DNA from: Funneliformis mosseae
Taxonomy: Eukaryota > Glomeromycota > Glomeromycetes > Glomerales > Glomeraceae
Assembly (NCBI GenBank): GCA_910592005.1
Contig: CAJVPP010003247.1
Location: forward strand, 1 to 12,168
DNA length: 12,168 nt
Direction: 5' to 3'
Shown: positions 1-7,927 of the stretch, piece after piece
Layout of the letters: every line of letters starts with the position of its first letter
Numbering within the stretch: position 1 is the stretch's first letter
Translations under genes and position numbers: made by a program
The notes under the pieces: generated by a model
What the model was told of the DNA's origin: nothing
What the model saw: the letters and a program-made list of their open reading frames with translations, nothing else
Database searches by the model: none

Positions 1-116
1 TTTTAGTTAGTTGGTTATGTATTTTTTAAATAAAAAAAAAAATTTTGAATTTACTTACTTGTAGCCGGAGTTAGAGGTGGTCGGATACTTATGACCGCTA
101 CTGTAATTATATGATC

Positions 117-301
117 TGGTGGCAACTTCATAGCCTACTATTCATAATCTGATAGTGACTTTATAACTTACTTATGAGTAGCTCCTTTGCATTTATAACA
201 TTGTTTTAACTGTTTCCTATATAATATGGTGGTAACTTCATAGTCTATTGGTGACTGGTAGTGCTTTAATTTAATAGTGATTTCATGATTTAATAGTGAC
301 T
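117..301. repeat. Short direct repeats around an 'AACTTCATAG' core
   Basis: A 21-bp word beginning TGGTGGCAACTTCATAG at 117 recurs at 227 with two differences, both C/T. Around it the word TAATAGTGA recurs at about 151 (as TGATAGTGA), 272 and 291. These look like the remains of a local tandem array. No function is evident. Confidence 0.55.
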
Positions 302-370
302 GCTTTCTTCTTGTTCCTAATCAGTTTACATAATAAAATCTATATTGTTGGTTCTGACTTTCCAGTCTTC

Positions 371-435
371 TTTGAATACTTAGTTCTATAATGGGGGTGC
401 CGGCCCTCTATGCTAGTTTGAATACTAGTTCTATA
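371..435. repeat. Diverged 19-20 bp direct repeat pair
   Basis: TTTGAATACTTAGTTCTATA at 371-390 recurs at 417-435 with one base missing. The copies start 46 bases apart and enclose a short GC-richer patch (GGGGGTGCCGGCCC) that stands out from the AT-rich surroundings. Confidence 0.55.
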
Positions 436-840
436 TTAAGAATTTGCGCTTATTTGATTGTTTTTCTAGATGCTAAAATGTGGTAAAAAATATTGCATCA
501 GGTGGCGTAGTAGATCTGCGATTAATTTTGGCTGACATTATGCCATAATTCTAGCCGATCTTGGAACACATAATTTTGGATCCAACTTGGTGACATGATG
601 GTGCTATGATAGTGCCGTGGTAACTGTTATGAAACTATTAGAGAACTAGTGGAAAGCTAGAAAGATTCTATTAGTTTGCCAGTTTCAGACCACTTGTATG
701 CTAGCTTGGATGCCGAATTATTATGTCCAATGATCTGGCCAAAACTATGGAATAGTATTGGCTAAAATTAATGAAATTTACTGCGCCTTACTGCATCATA
801 ATCACATGTTCAGTTTCTCGCCAGTTCCAGATACTTTCCT

Positions 841-873
841 GTTACTTTTAAGTAACTTTTGAGTAACTTTCGA
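841..873. repeat. Three tandem 11-bp units
   Basis: Three consecutive 11-mers, GTTACTTTTAA, GTAACTTTTGA and GTAACTTTCGA, occupy 841-851, 852-862 and 863-873. They differ at one to three positions. This is a small minisatellite with no visible role. Confidence 0.75.
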
Positions 874-968
874 GGATCTGATTTGGTGGTCAGTTAGTTA
901 GAGAATCAGAGGTATAATTTGCATTATATTAATCAGCCCATATATTTTCCTTCTTGATTGCTAATCTC

Positions 969-1161
969 TTGATTGCCGGATGAGACATGAAGTGCTGAAT
1001 TTGCAATCCATCATCTATTTGCTAAAGATGTGTTGCAATCTATTCACTCACTTTTTAATTGCCAGTGAGACACATACGAAGTGTTAGTGTTATGCCATTC
1101 TTGCAATTCTGCCTTTTGTGACCCTTTTGATTGCCGAGGATGAGGCATGAAGTGCCAAATT
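969..1161. repeat. Three spaced copies of a ~33-bp word
   Basis: A word beginning TTGATTGCC and containing GATGAGACATGAAGTGC occurs at 969-1002, about 1055-1090 (the most diverged) and 1127-1161. Spacing is about 86 and 72 bases. The third copy contains the small hairpin GGCA-TGAAG-TGCC, and the second can form GACAC/GTGTT with one wobble. The copies may be sub-repeats of the same non-coding element as the 291-bp tandem unit that follows. Confidence 0.6.
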
Positions 1162-1247
1162 AGTTCAGGCTATATTGCTTTTGTACCTTTTTTCGTATAT
1201 TCTCCTAAATCTTTCTACCTTTCTAATCTCTTTTCTGCCTATCGGCG

Positions 1248-1308
1248 GTAGTATCCAAAAGCATAATTTCTTATTTTATTTCTATATAATTCTACCTTTA
1301 GATACTAC
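1248..1308. other. Hairpin A inside tandem copy A
   Basis: GTAGTATC (1248-1255) is the exact reverse complement of GATACTAC (1301-1308). The pairing can extend through AAAG with CTTT after a small mismatch or bulge. The loop of about 40-45 bases contains CATAATTTCT, conserved in the other copy. The matching hairpin in copy B has a different stem sequence that still pairs. Confidence 0.55.
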
Positions 1309-1539
1309 TAAATTTATATCCTAATTTTTGCCTGAGCCTTCCTAGAATTTTTTCTCATATAGTTTCTATACTAGGATACTTTAGGGTACTACTACATTGA
1401 TTATTTTTAGGCATTATTATATTGATTACTTTTGGGTACTACCATACTGACTACTTTTGGCTATATTGCTTTCATACCCTTTTTTTGTATATTCTCCTGA
1501 ACCTTTCTACCTTCCTGATCTCTTTTCTGCTTATTACCA

Positions 1540-1603
1540 GTAGGACGTAAAAGCATAATTTCTGATTTTCTTTCCTATATATTATTCTATCTTTACGTCT
1601 TAC
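1540..1603. other. Hairpin B inside tandem copy B
   Basis: GTAGGACGTAAA (1540-1551) pairs with TTTACGTCTTAC (1592-1603) over 12 positions with a single G-T wobble. The enclosed segment again begins with AAGCATAATTTCT. Relative to hairpin A, three base pairs are changed on both arms at once while flanking bases are conserved. Confidence 0.6.
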
Positions 1604-1803
1604 TAAATTTATACTCTAGTTTTCGTCTCTGCCTTTCTAGAACTCTTTCTCGTATGGTTTTTACACTGGGATACTTTGGGTACTACTACATCGATTATTT
1701 TTAGACATTATTATATTGATTACTTTTGGGTACTACCACTGACTCAGTGTTTTGCTAGCAAGCATATTTGTCCAAAAATTTTATTTTAAAGATTTGGGAA
1801 ATT

Positions 1804-1817
1804 TATATATAATTTTA
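1804..1817 (+). promoter_or_regulatory. Possible TATA-like element before the primase-helicase
   Basis: A TATATATAATTTTA tract lies about 30-40 bases before the first ATG (1844) of the primase-helicase frame. Such tracts are common in AT-rich DNA, so the only support is position. The downstream gene is dead in any case. Confidence 0.2.
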
Positions 1818-1843
1818 TACTTAGTATTTCCATACATTGTATT

Positions 1844-4800
1844 ATGCTACTTGCGCAAAAAAATTCTAGGCCTTGCTCTAAAATAATAAATAATGCAATC
1901 AGACTCTTCTCTAGTTTAGCCGACCTCGATTATGAGCTTAGTTACAATAATCATATATACTTTCAATATTTGTCTAATAATAATAATGATATCTCTCTTC
2001 TAGAAGTCTATCATCCTAAAGAGATTTTTGATAAATATATTATTTGAGTATCTGGAAAAGGTTTTACAGTAGTCAATCATCTATCTGAAGTTTATGAAAT
2101 CCCTGATGCTCACAAATGCATTGATGGGAATCTGCCTCTTCACCTGGTTCTGGATATTGATGCGAGGCAAAAGCCAGATCCAATGAACCCTGTGCTTCCT
2201 TTTTTAGATAAATATAAAATTACTTGCGAAGATTTATTATCCAGAATCTTAATTGCCTGTGTTGATATTTTATATTCTAATTTAAACTATCTTGCAATAT
2301 TAAATGCTTTTGCCTTAGCCAGTTCATCTAATACTAATAAATGCAGTTAGTATATTGTGTATAAATATGCACAGTTTGTTAACTACAGAGACCTTAGAGG
2401 ATTTGTGAAAAAAGTTACTGATAGAGTTAGGAAATTATACTCTGAATTTATTGACCTTGGGCTTTATAAATCATGTTTTAGTCTTCAGCTTCTTGGATCG
2501 GCAAAGGAAAATAGAGTTAAAAGACCTGCAGTTTTTTTAGTTAAACAAGGATATTGCAAGCTAGAAGATTATTTAGTTCAACTTAAATCTGATTATTCCA
2601 AAATCTGGCCATAGACCTTTTCTTCTGAAAAGCCAGAAAAGGATGAATTCCAACCTATCGAAGATGAAACCGCCTTAAGCAAGGGAGCTGGTTTAGTTAT
2701 AGCAAAATATGAGTGGCTTAAAATTGGCCATATTAGAAAGGGATTTGTTAACTTCTAAGCAAAGTCATATAAAGCATATCCTATTTGCGAAATCAAATAT
2801 GAAAGAGATCAATTATATGGCTTTCTTCAAAGTAACGGCCATTTTGTACTTAAATGCTATCAGCAAAATCAATATAAGTCAGATCATAAAGGACTAATAT
2901 TTGGAGAGGCATCAGGTATAATCAAGCTGAAAGAAAAACCTAAATGGGGATTGAATGATAGGTTAATTAATGTTGTAAAAAATCCACATTTACTCTCTGA
3001 ATTGTCTGGAAAAAATATTAATGTAAAAGAGATAGAAGAGGCTCCAGAAGCTTATCCAGACTTCTTAAGTTCTATATGTAATATAACTCTTATCCGTTCA
3101 CCTGTAGATACTGGTAAAACAAAAACTTTAAGAGGAATTCTCAACTCTTTAGCTGAAAATAGAGAAAATTTGCCTTGCTTTATCTGGGTTTCATATCGCA
3201 AAACTCTTACCAATGAGACTAAAGCTAAAATTAAAATATTACAGAATTTAGGATTTTGCATATGCCAATATCAAGAAGTTGAGGGTAGTTTAGCTATAAG
3301 TGATTGGGATGTTATTATTATCCAGGTTGAAAGTACACATCGTATTGAGCTTCATGGAAGGCGTTCATATATAGTTATTTTAGATGAAGTCAATGCGGTT
3401 ATACGCCAAATATCTAGTGGTGTTCATGCGCGAGAATCTGAAAATACTATGCAAGATTTGCTAAAGTCAGCTATTTATGTTATGGCTATGGATGCTTTTG
3501 CGAATGACTCCACTATAGCTTTTTTAAAATAATATCGAGGTAATGATATATGAATTTTCGATAATAAATATCAACCACGTATAGGCGAAACTGTTAAGAT
3601 TCTTTATGATCTGAACAAAGGTTCAGAGGCTATGAGAAGAGGTCTTAAAATATTCTGAGAAGGCAAGCGTGTTGCTTTTGCAATGACATCATGTAAAAAA
3701 ACTTGAGCTTTAGTAAACTAAGCTTCCGCATTGCAAAAACCGGATGGTTCATCTATTTTAACTTGTATTTATTTTGGCCAAATGGATGGAATGCAACGAC
3801 AAGAGGATTTCATTAATATTAATGCTACCTGGAGTTCTCTTAACTGCGTGATTTACACAAGTACTGTAGAAGCTGGCATCTCTTTTGAAATTCCTAATTA
3901 TTTTGACGCTATTATAGGAATTAGAAATATTAAAATGGGAGTACATGTTGAAGCTTTTGCACAGATGCTTTATCAAATTTGGGATTGTCCACAACGCATA
4001 ATTTCTTTATATAATAGTCAGAAGTCCTCTGAAATATTTCAAGAGCCAAATCATAGTCTTATTTGTGCTGAACTTTCTGCTTTAAGACCTATTGATTTAC
4101 TAACAGCAGTAAAAGGGCATCAGAAATAGGATAAAATTGCTGATTGTTATACTCTTGATATATCTCCAGCAGTCAAAATATATATTGAAACTAAATACTA
4201 GAAACGTTTATCAGCAAAGTACTTTCCTGAAATTCTTTGCAGTCTTGTTTTTAGTACAGGAGCTTCACTTGAAATTATTTCTACAGAAGGTACTATAGCC
4301 GATAGGAAAATGGTTTCTAATATTATTAAGGCAGTTAAAGAAAATATTAAAGGTTCTGATGCAGAATTAATAGTCAATGCATCTGATATCACCCTGAATG
4401 ATGCTGAAGTTCTTAAACAAATTTCCACCCGCTCGTTCACTGATAATATGATATTATAACGACACTATTTATGGAGAATATACGCTTCAGGAGATATTAG
4501 AGGTAAGGACGATAATCGGGACTGAGGCATGGATGATGCCAAATGGATTAATCTATGCAATATCAGTTTTGTAAAAAAATTTAATAATCCTAACCTTTAC
4601 GACACTTTAGAAGACTAGCATATTTCTGAAGACAAGGTTCAGATGTAATAAAAGTTTTAAAAGGGTTAAAAACTAAAGAAACTATACAGTGGGAGGAATC
4701 GCATAATTCTTCAGATCCATCTTCAATTGATTTACGAAAGGCATATTTGTTTAAACAGTGGAAGGCAATACAGGAACTTTTTTAAATACTAGGCTTTACT

Positions 4801-5184
4801 GGCATTGATGATATACATACTCTTTCAGGTAATATTATTTCAGAAGCGTTTGCTCAATCGTATGAAAGGTTTATGGAAATCTGAAATCAATCCTTATTGC
4901 TCTTTGGATTTAAATTTCATACAAAAGAAACACTAGATCTTAAATCAGCTATAAAAGCAATTAATACAATTGCTGGTAATTAGTGCGGATATACTGTTAA
5001 AAGTGATAAAAAAAGAATAGGGTCTAAAGGATAACAAGTTTAGCAATATTCATATCAAATTAATTGCTGGCTATATAATAGTATTGGTTTTGGAAATAAA
5101 GACGCTCCAGAGATTCCACCATACAGGCCGAAAACAGATAATGATATTCAGGAACTCTTTAACTCTATAGGATAGGAAAAATAA
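1844..5184 (+). pseudogene. AEP-type primase fused to origin-binding-protein-like SF2 helicase, dead
   Basis: One frame runs from the ATG at 1844 to about 4618 (codons at 1844+3n), then shifts by one base between 4619 and 4636 and continues to about 5184. The N-terminal part carries the archaeo-eukaryotic primase metal motif LVLDIDA (Asp codons 2153 and 2159). The later SxH motif appears as S-stop-Y around 2345-2353. The helicase part has a P-loop with SPVDTGKT (3098-3121), motif Ia VSYRKTLTNET, Walker B LDEVNAV (3380-3400), MDAFAND, YFGQMDG and TSTVEAGISFE. This order and wording match the Herpes_ori_bp-like helicases found in eukaryotic and large-DNA-virus elements. Twenty internal stops occur: 2045, 2348, 2612, 2756, 3530, 3551, 3656, 3704, 3719, 4127, 4199, 4457, 4523, 4616, 4783, 4882, 4981, 5032, 5041 and 5173. 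The stop at 5182 may be natural. Length would be about 1,110 codons. Its role would be DNA replication of the element. Confidence 0.8.
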
Positions 5185-5204
5185 TACTTTGGCCAAATTA
5201 TTAT

Positions 5205-6082
5205 TCAGCTAGGTGTTTTGATCATGTCTGATTCCATTTTAACTTTTTTACCTTCACGTCAGGCATTTTTATAAATTCTTTTATGTGTGCTACAAATTCC
5301 AGTATCAGAATATGTTAGCTCATTACAGATAGGACATATTGTTCTAGGAAAGGTATTAAAATGTCTGGAATACCCTAAATCACTCATGCATCCTTTTCCA
5401 TACATCGAACCATCTTTCTTGATGTATTGGCAAATAAAACGACCTATATAAGGTAATTTTAATATTAATAATCTTAAAACTTCGCTTTCACTTTTATTAT
5501 AGATATTTAAAATTTCTTTGCTTTAGCGTGTCAGCTTAGTAACCGCGTCTTCGGCCAAAGTTACAAAACCTACTCACTCTTTTTGTGACTCTCTAGCCAG
5601 TTTTTCTTATACATCATACGAAAGCCAGTCCAAGAATGGATTGGTCCATTACAGGATGCACACATTTTATTTAGTGGAGACTTATAGTGTCTGACACATC
5701 CCTCTCGTGAAAGTATCTTTTCCTGCAGATAGACCCATTATCTTTCTTATTTAGGCAAGGCCAATTTGGGTAATTCTCGTCCTTTGAATCAGATATGTAT
5801 TCACTAAAGAGACCAAAGGGCATAGTACTTCTTTTTGAAAAAGTTTTTAAGATTAATATATGTTAAACTTATCTTCATTATAGATATTTAAAAATGTGTT
5901 ATGCTGGTCTAGAGCATAAGCTATATCATTTTTTTTTCGCTTCTTTAATCTAGTCAAAAGCCGTCTCTGATATTTTTCCTTTCTGAAGAAGTATGGCTCT
6001 GAGGAAATTTTTTGAATTGAACTTTTTCAGATATAGAATAACCTAACAGTTGAGCATAATCTAATAGTTACTTCATAGTCAT
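5205..6082 (-). pseudogene. Protein with two tandem Cys/His (zinc-binding-like) units, dead
   Basis: Read leftward from an ATG at 6082-6080 (MTMK, then a stop, then LLDYAQLLGYSISEK). Two related units follow. Unit 1 (about 5935-5595) holds LNIYNEDKF, CLNKKDNGSIC, GCVRHYKSP and CASCNGPIHSWTG. Unit 2 (about 5575-5265) holds LNIYNKSES, ICQYIKKDGS, GCMSDLGYSRHF, ICPICNELTYSDTG and a final CSTHKRIYK. The shared order Cys, GC, RH, CxxC, TG, with a late CxxH in unit 2, suggests a metal-binding fold duplicated in tandem. Several stops and at least three frameshifts interrupt it (one in the A-run near 5930). The frame can be followed past a TGA at 5261-5259 to a stop at 5207-5205. I do not recognise a named family. 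DNA binding is a guess from the Cys/His pattern and basic stretches. Decay blurs the exact start and end. Confidence 0.55.
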
Positions 6083-6131
6083 ATCCGCGATTGTAACAAA
6101 GTACGTTGCAGAGCATGAACTCAGTAAAGAT

Positions 6132-6473
6132 ATGAGTAATGAAAAACTTAGCCAGCACGCCTCAGTATTACTCGAGCTTTTGACAGATAAACTGAAAAGA
6201 GACAAGGGTCGTCAGCGTTTCCAAAAAGGGTATAATTTTAGCAGAGAGCAGGCATTTGTATTAGTTCCTGATCAGAGAATTTGTTGAAGTAGAAGTCAGA
6301 TAATCCCCAAAGAAGGAGGGGATGAAGCAGGAGAAGTTAATATATGCTAAATATCCAACATTATCCTAGATGGAGAAACCATCAAAAGTATAGCCCAGCG
6401 TATTGTTCGAGATAATCTTAGTGAAAAAGAAGTAAAGGCGATAGCTAAGGTTTTAACTATAATATCTCCTAAT
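6132..6473 (+). pseudogene. Tyrosine recombinase, 5' part, cut by MITE
   Basis: From ATG 6132 the frame reads MSNEKLSQHASVLLELLTDK and on through KGRQRFQKGYNFSREQAF up to ...IISPN at 6473, where the MITE begins. Stops lie at 6285 (TGA) and 6348 (TAA). The frame is open back to 6060, but 6132 is the first ATG. The tail GETIKSIAQRIVRDNLSEKEVKAIAK is helical and charged, as expected for the N-terminal DNA-binding part of a recombinase. The last codons CCT AAT recur at the far MITE edge, where the same protein resumes as PNPIVTTSYLSRL. I assign it to the recombinase because of that exact rejoining, not because the N-terminal part itself has a signature. Confidence 0.6.
6466..6473. repeat. Left target-site duplication of the MITE
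   Basis: CTCCTAAT here matches CCCCTAAT at 7095-7102 with one C/T difference. The 8-bp length fits hAT superfamily insertion. Confidence 0.7.
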
Positions 6474-6571
6474 TAAAGCTCTGAATGGTTCAGATTAATC
6501 CGAAGATTTTTTAGATCAGTTTGATTCAGATCGGTTTCAGATTGCATAAAAATCGATCTGAAAATTTTTGA

Positions 6572-6632
6572 TTCAGTTCAGATTTTTTTCAGATTATAAT
6601 TCTAATCCGAACTGAAAAAAATCTGAACTGAA
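6572..6632. repeat. Perfect 21-bp inverted repeat in the MITE left arm
   Basis: The bases 6572-6592 (TTCAGTTCAG, T-run, CAG) are exactly complementary to 6612-6632, with a 19-base loop. An adjacent 18-bp perfect palindrome, TTTTGGATTAATCCAAAA, lies at 6640-6657. Confidence 0.8.
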
Positions 6633-6672
6633 CTGATAATTTTGGATTAATCCAAAAGTTCTGTTCGATTAT

Positions 6673-6900
6673 GCGAAACTCTTAGAGAATCGCAATTTTT
6701 TGCAGTTTCTCTTTGAATTTCACAAAAACCTTGGAGAATCGCAATTTTTTGCGATTTCTCTTAGAATTTCGCAAAATTATCACGAAACTCTTGGAGAGTT
6801 GCAAAAAATTGCGATTTCTCTTCGAATTTCATGAACTTCGAAAAGAAATTCGCGATTTTTTGTGATTCTCTTAGAGTTTCACATATAAATTGCGGATTTC
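6673..6900. repeat. Tandem hairpin minisatellite in the MITE core
   Basis: About four units of 50-60 bp each contain GAGAATCGCAA, a T- or A-run, then TTGCGATTTCTC or a variant (near 6690, 6740, 6795 and 6850). Each unit can fold on itself, so the core can fold into several alternative cruciforms. The units differ by scattered substitutions, suggesting expansion before or soon after insertion followed by drift. Confidence 0.7.
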
Positions 6901-7094
6901 TTATATAATCGAACTGTAATTTCAGATTAATCTGAAAATTCCAGTTCAGTTCGAATTTTTACCAGTCTGCAGTTCAGTTCAGATTCGGATTGGCATTTTT
7001 AAGATTAATAATCTGAACTGAACTGAACCGAAATTTTCAGTTCAGATACAGATTGGCATCTAATTTGGACCGAACTGAACTGTTCGAAGCTTTA

Positions 7095-7102
7095 CCCCTA
7101 AT
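7095..7102. repeat. Right target-site duplication of the MITE
   Basis: CCCCTAAT, matching CTCCTAAT at 6466-6473. It overlaps the first codons of the resumed recombinase frame. Confidence 0.7.
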
Positions 7103-7845
7103 CCTATCGTCACTACATCCTATCTTAGTAGACTCTAAAAAGAGTTGTGGAAATGCAATGCCCCAAAAAAGATAATCTTTGCTACATTAGACGAAAAAAT
7201 AACTTACGTATCTAATAAGATTCAAAAGGAGCGTAGGGATCAACGTGAAAATGAAGGGATTGATTTTTCAGATCACTTCTTGTTAGAATCGGTTAAGGAA
7301 AGACTTGATTACTATGATGTGTCTAACACACCTGATGTGCAAGCCCTAGCCGATGTAATAATAATGCTCTACGTCCGTTCTGCCAAAATTAAAGACTTGC
7401 GCACATCTAATAGTGGTGTAATTGGATACGCAAAAAACTGAGACCAATAGGATAATCCTCAGATATTTAGATCATTAGAAAGAGATGAAGAGCAGGCTAA
7501 ACTTCTTCTTACTTGGATTCAGGATGCTATTTCTACTGGACAGTTGAGGGATCCAGAAGTGCCAGGAGTTAAATGGTTTAATATATTTCTAAAAAAAATA
7601 GATTTCTTCCTGAAACTGGTAAACCACTTCTTCCTAGCTATTTGCACAAATTAGGGGCAGTATTTGCAGTCGTATTGAATAGTGCAAAGAATTTATTAGA
7701 TGCTATGACTATCGCCAGTCAAGTCCTTCAACATTCGCCAGATAACCATACCTCTTCAGCGTAAAACTATACTATAGTCAATTTTTGAAAAAGAGGACAG
7801 CCTTATGATCAGGCAACAGCATTCGAGCTTTACGATGAAAACTAA
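7095..7845 (+). pseudogene. Tyrosine recombinase, 3' part with catalytic boxes, dead
   Basis: The frame resumes at the right target duplication (CCT AAT at 7097) and reads PNPIVTTSYLSRL, stop 7136, then ELWKCNAPKKIIFATLDEKI onward. LADVIIMLYVRSAKIKDLR contains the likely first catalytic Arg (CGT 7376-7378), as in the box I 'xxLRxxEl' of tyrosine recombinases. Further on come SYLHKLGAVFAV, where box II would have an Arg but His is read (CAC 7645), then LQHSPDNHTS and NYTIV, which resemble the final His...Tyr box (likely nucleophile Tyr at 7768-7770). Stops: 7136, 7439, 7448, 7762 and 7786. One frameshift lies in the A8 run at 7591-7598. The natural end is TAA 7843-7845. Crypton-like or other eukaryotic tyrosine recombinases are the nearest match; family placement is inferred from these boxes. 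It would cut and rejoin the element's DNA. Confidence 0.6.
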
Positions 7846-7927
7846 TCACATAGATGAGTTAGACAATATTTATTAAATTTTATTTTTTCATTAGCCTAAG
7901 ATCTAGTATATAAAATATATCACAAAA

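Larger units (their letters stand above)
1..1167. other. Gene-free, repeat-rich AT-rich stretch
   Basis: No open frame with protein-like composition was found on either strand. The stretch is a patchwork of short direct repeats that differ mostly by transitions, such as those at 117-247, 371-435, 841-873 and 969-1161. A short poly-A run lies near position 35-45. I see no terminal repeats, tRNA-like fold or promoter that can be tied to a gene. It may be the remnant of an old non-coding element, but nothing in it names a family. Confidence 0.6.
1168..1747. repeat. Two tandem copies of a 291-bp non-coding unit
   Basis: Copy A begins GGCTATATTGCTTTT at 1168. Copy B begins GGCTATATTGCTTTC at 1459 and runs to about 1747. 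By eye they are roughly 80-90% identical over the whole length, with differences mainly transitions plus a few small gaps. Each copy is pyrimidine-rich on the + strand and ends with a sub-repeated word (GGGTACTAC, then ATTGATTA, then TTTTGGGTACTACC). Neither copy has a usable ORF. Each carries an internal hairpin, annotated separately. Confidence 0.8.
6474..7094. mobile_element. hAT-like MITE (non-autonomous, 621 bp)
   Basis: The ends are inverted: TAAAGCTCTGAATGGTTCAG at 6474 pairs with the reverse complement of 7075-7094, differing at four bases in 20. The terminal seven bases TAAAGCT/AGCTTTA are perfect, and the start TAAAG fits the hAT terminal pattern YARNG. An 8-bp direct repeat flanks the element with one mismatch. 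It has no ORF. Inside, (CTGAA)/(TTCAG) pentamers build long inverted arms on both sides (about 6490-6660 and 6910-7080). The centre (about 6670-6900) is a tandem series of hairpins built on GAGAATCGCAA. The element splits the tyrosine recombinase gene. Transposition would need a hAT transposase from elsewhere; none is in this window. Confidence 0.8.
1844..7845. mobile_element. Candidate decayed composite element: primase-helicase, Cys/His protein, tyrosine recombinase
   Basis: Three decayed genes are packed closely. The primase-helicase (+) ends at about 5184, the Cys/His gene (-) ends at about 5205, and the recombinase (+) starts at 6132, only about 50 bases from the start of the Cys/His gene at 6082. 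Convergent ends 20 bases apart and divergent starts 50 bases apart resemble a compact element rather than scattered host genes. Replication enzymes plus a recombinase make sense as one mobile unit. I could not find terminal inverted or direct repeats near 1740-1843 or 7846-7930, so the outer limits are only those of the genes. The grouping is inference. The alternative is neighbouring, unrelated dead elements. Confidence 0.45.

Noticed and set aside
969..1161. CRISPR-like array from three spaced repeats
   Set aside because: The copies are only loosely similar, spacing is irregular, there are just three, and the setting is eukaryotic.
3052..3994. Minus-strand frames at 3052-3261 and 3758-3994
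   Set aside because: They lie opposite the primase-helicase, which has recognisable motifs; they have none.
4198..4440. Minus-strand 80-residue frame
   Set aside because: Antisense shadow of the helicase C-terminal region with no motif of its own.
1844..5184. Reassigned stop codons (alternative genetic code) as explanation for the interrupted frame
   Set aside because: All three stop codons interrupt the frame, catalytic residues are also altered, and other ORFs in the window end normally at stops.
1844..5184. Stops explained by introns
   Set aside because: The same frame continues directly on both sides of the stops with protein-like sequence, so there is no skipped segment to call an intron.
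1844..5184. Integrated herpes-like virus
   Set aside because: Only the helicase type resembles viral origin-binding proteins; no capsid, polymerase or packaging gene is present, and such helicases are also found in eukaryotic mobile elements.
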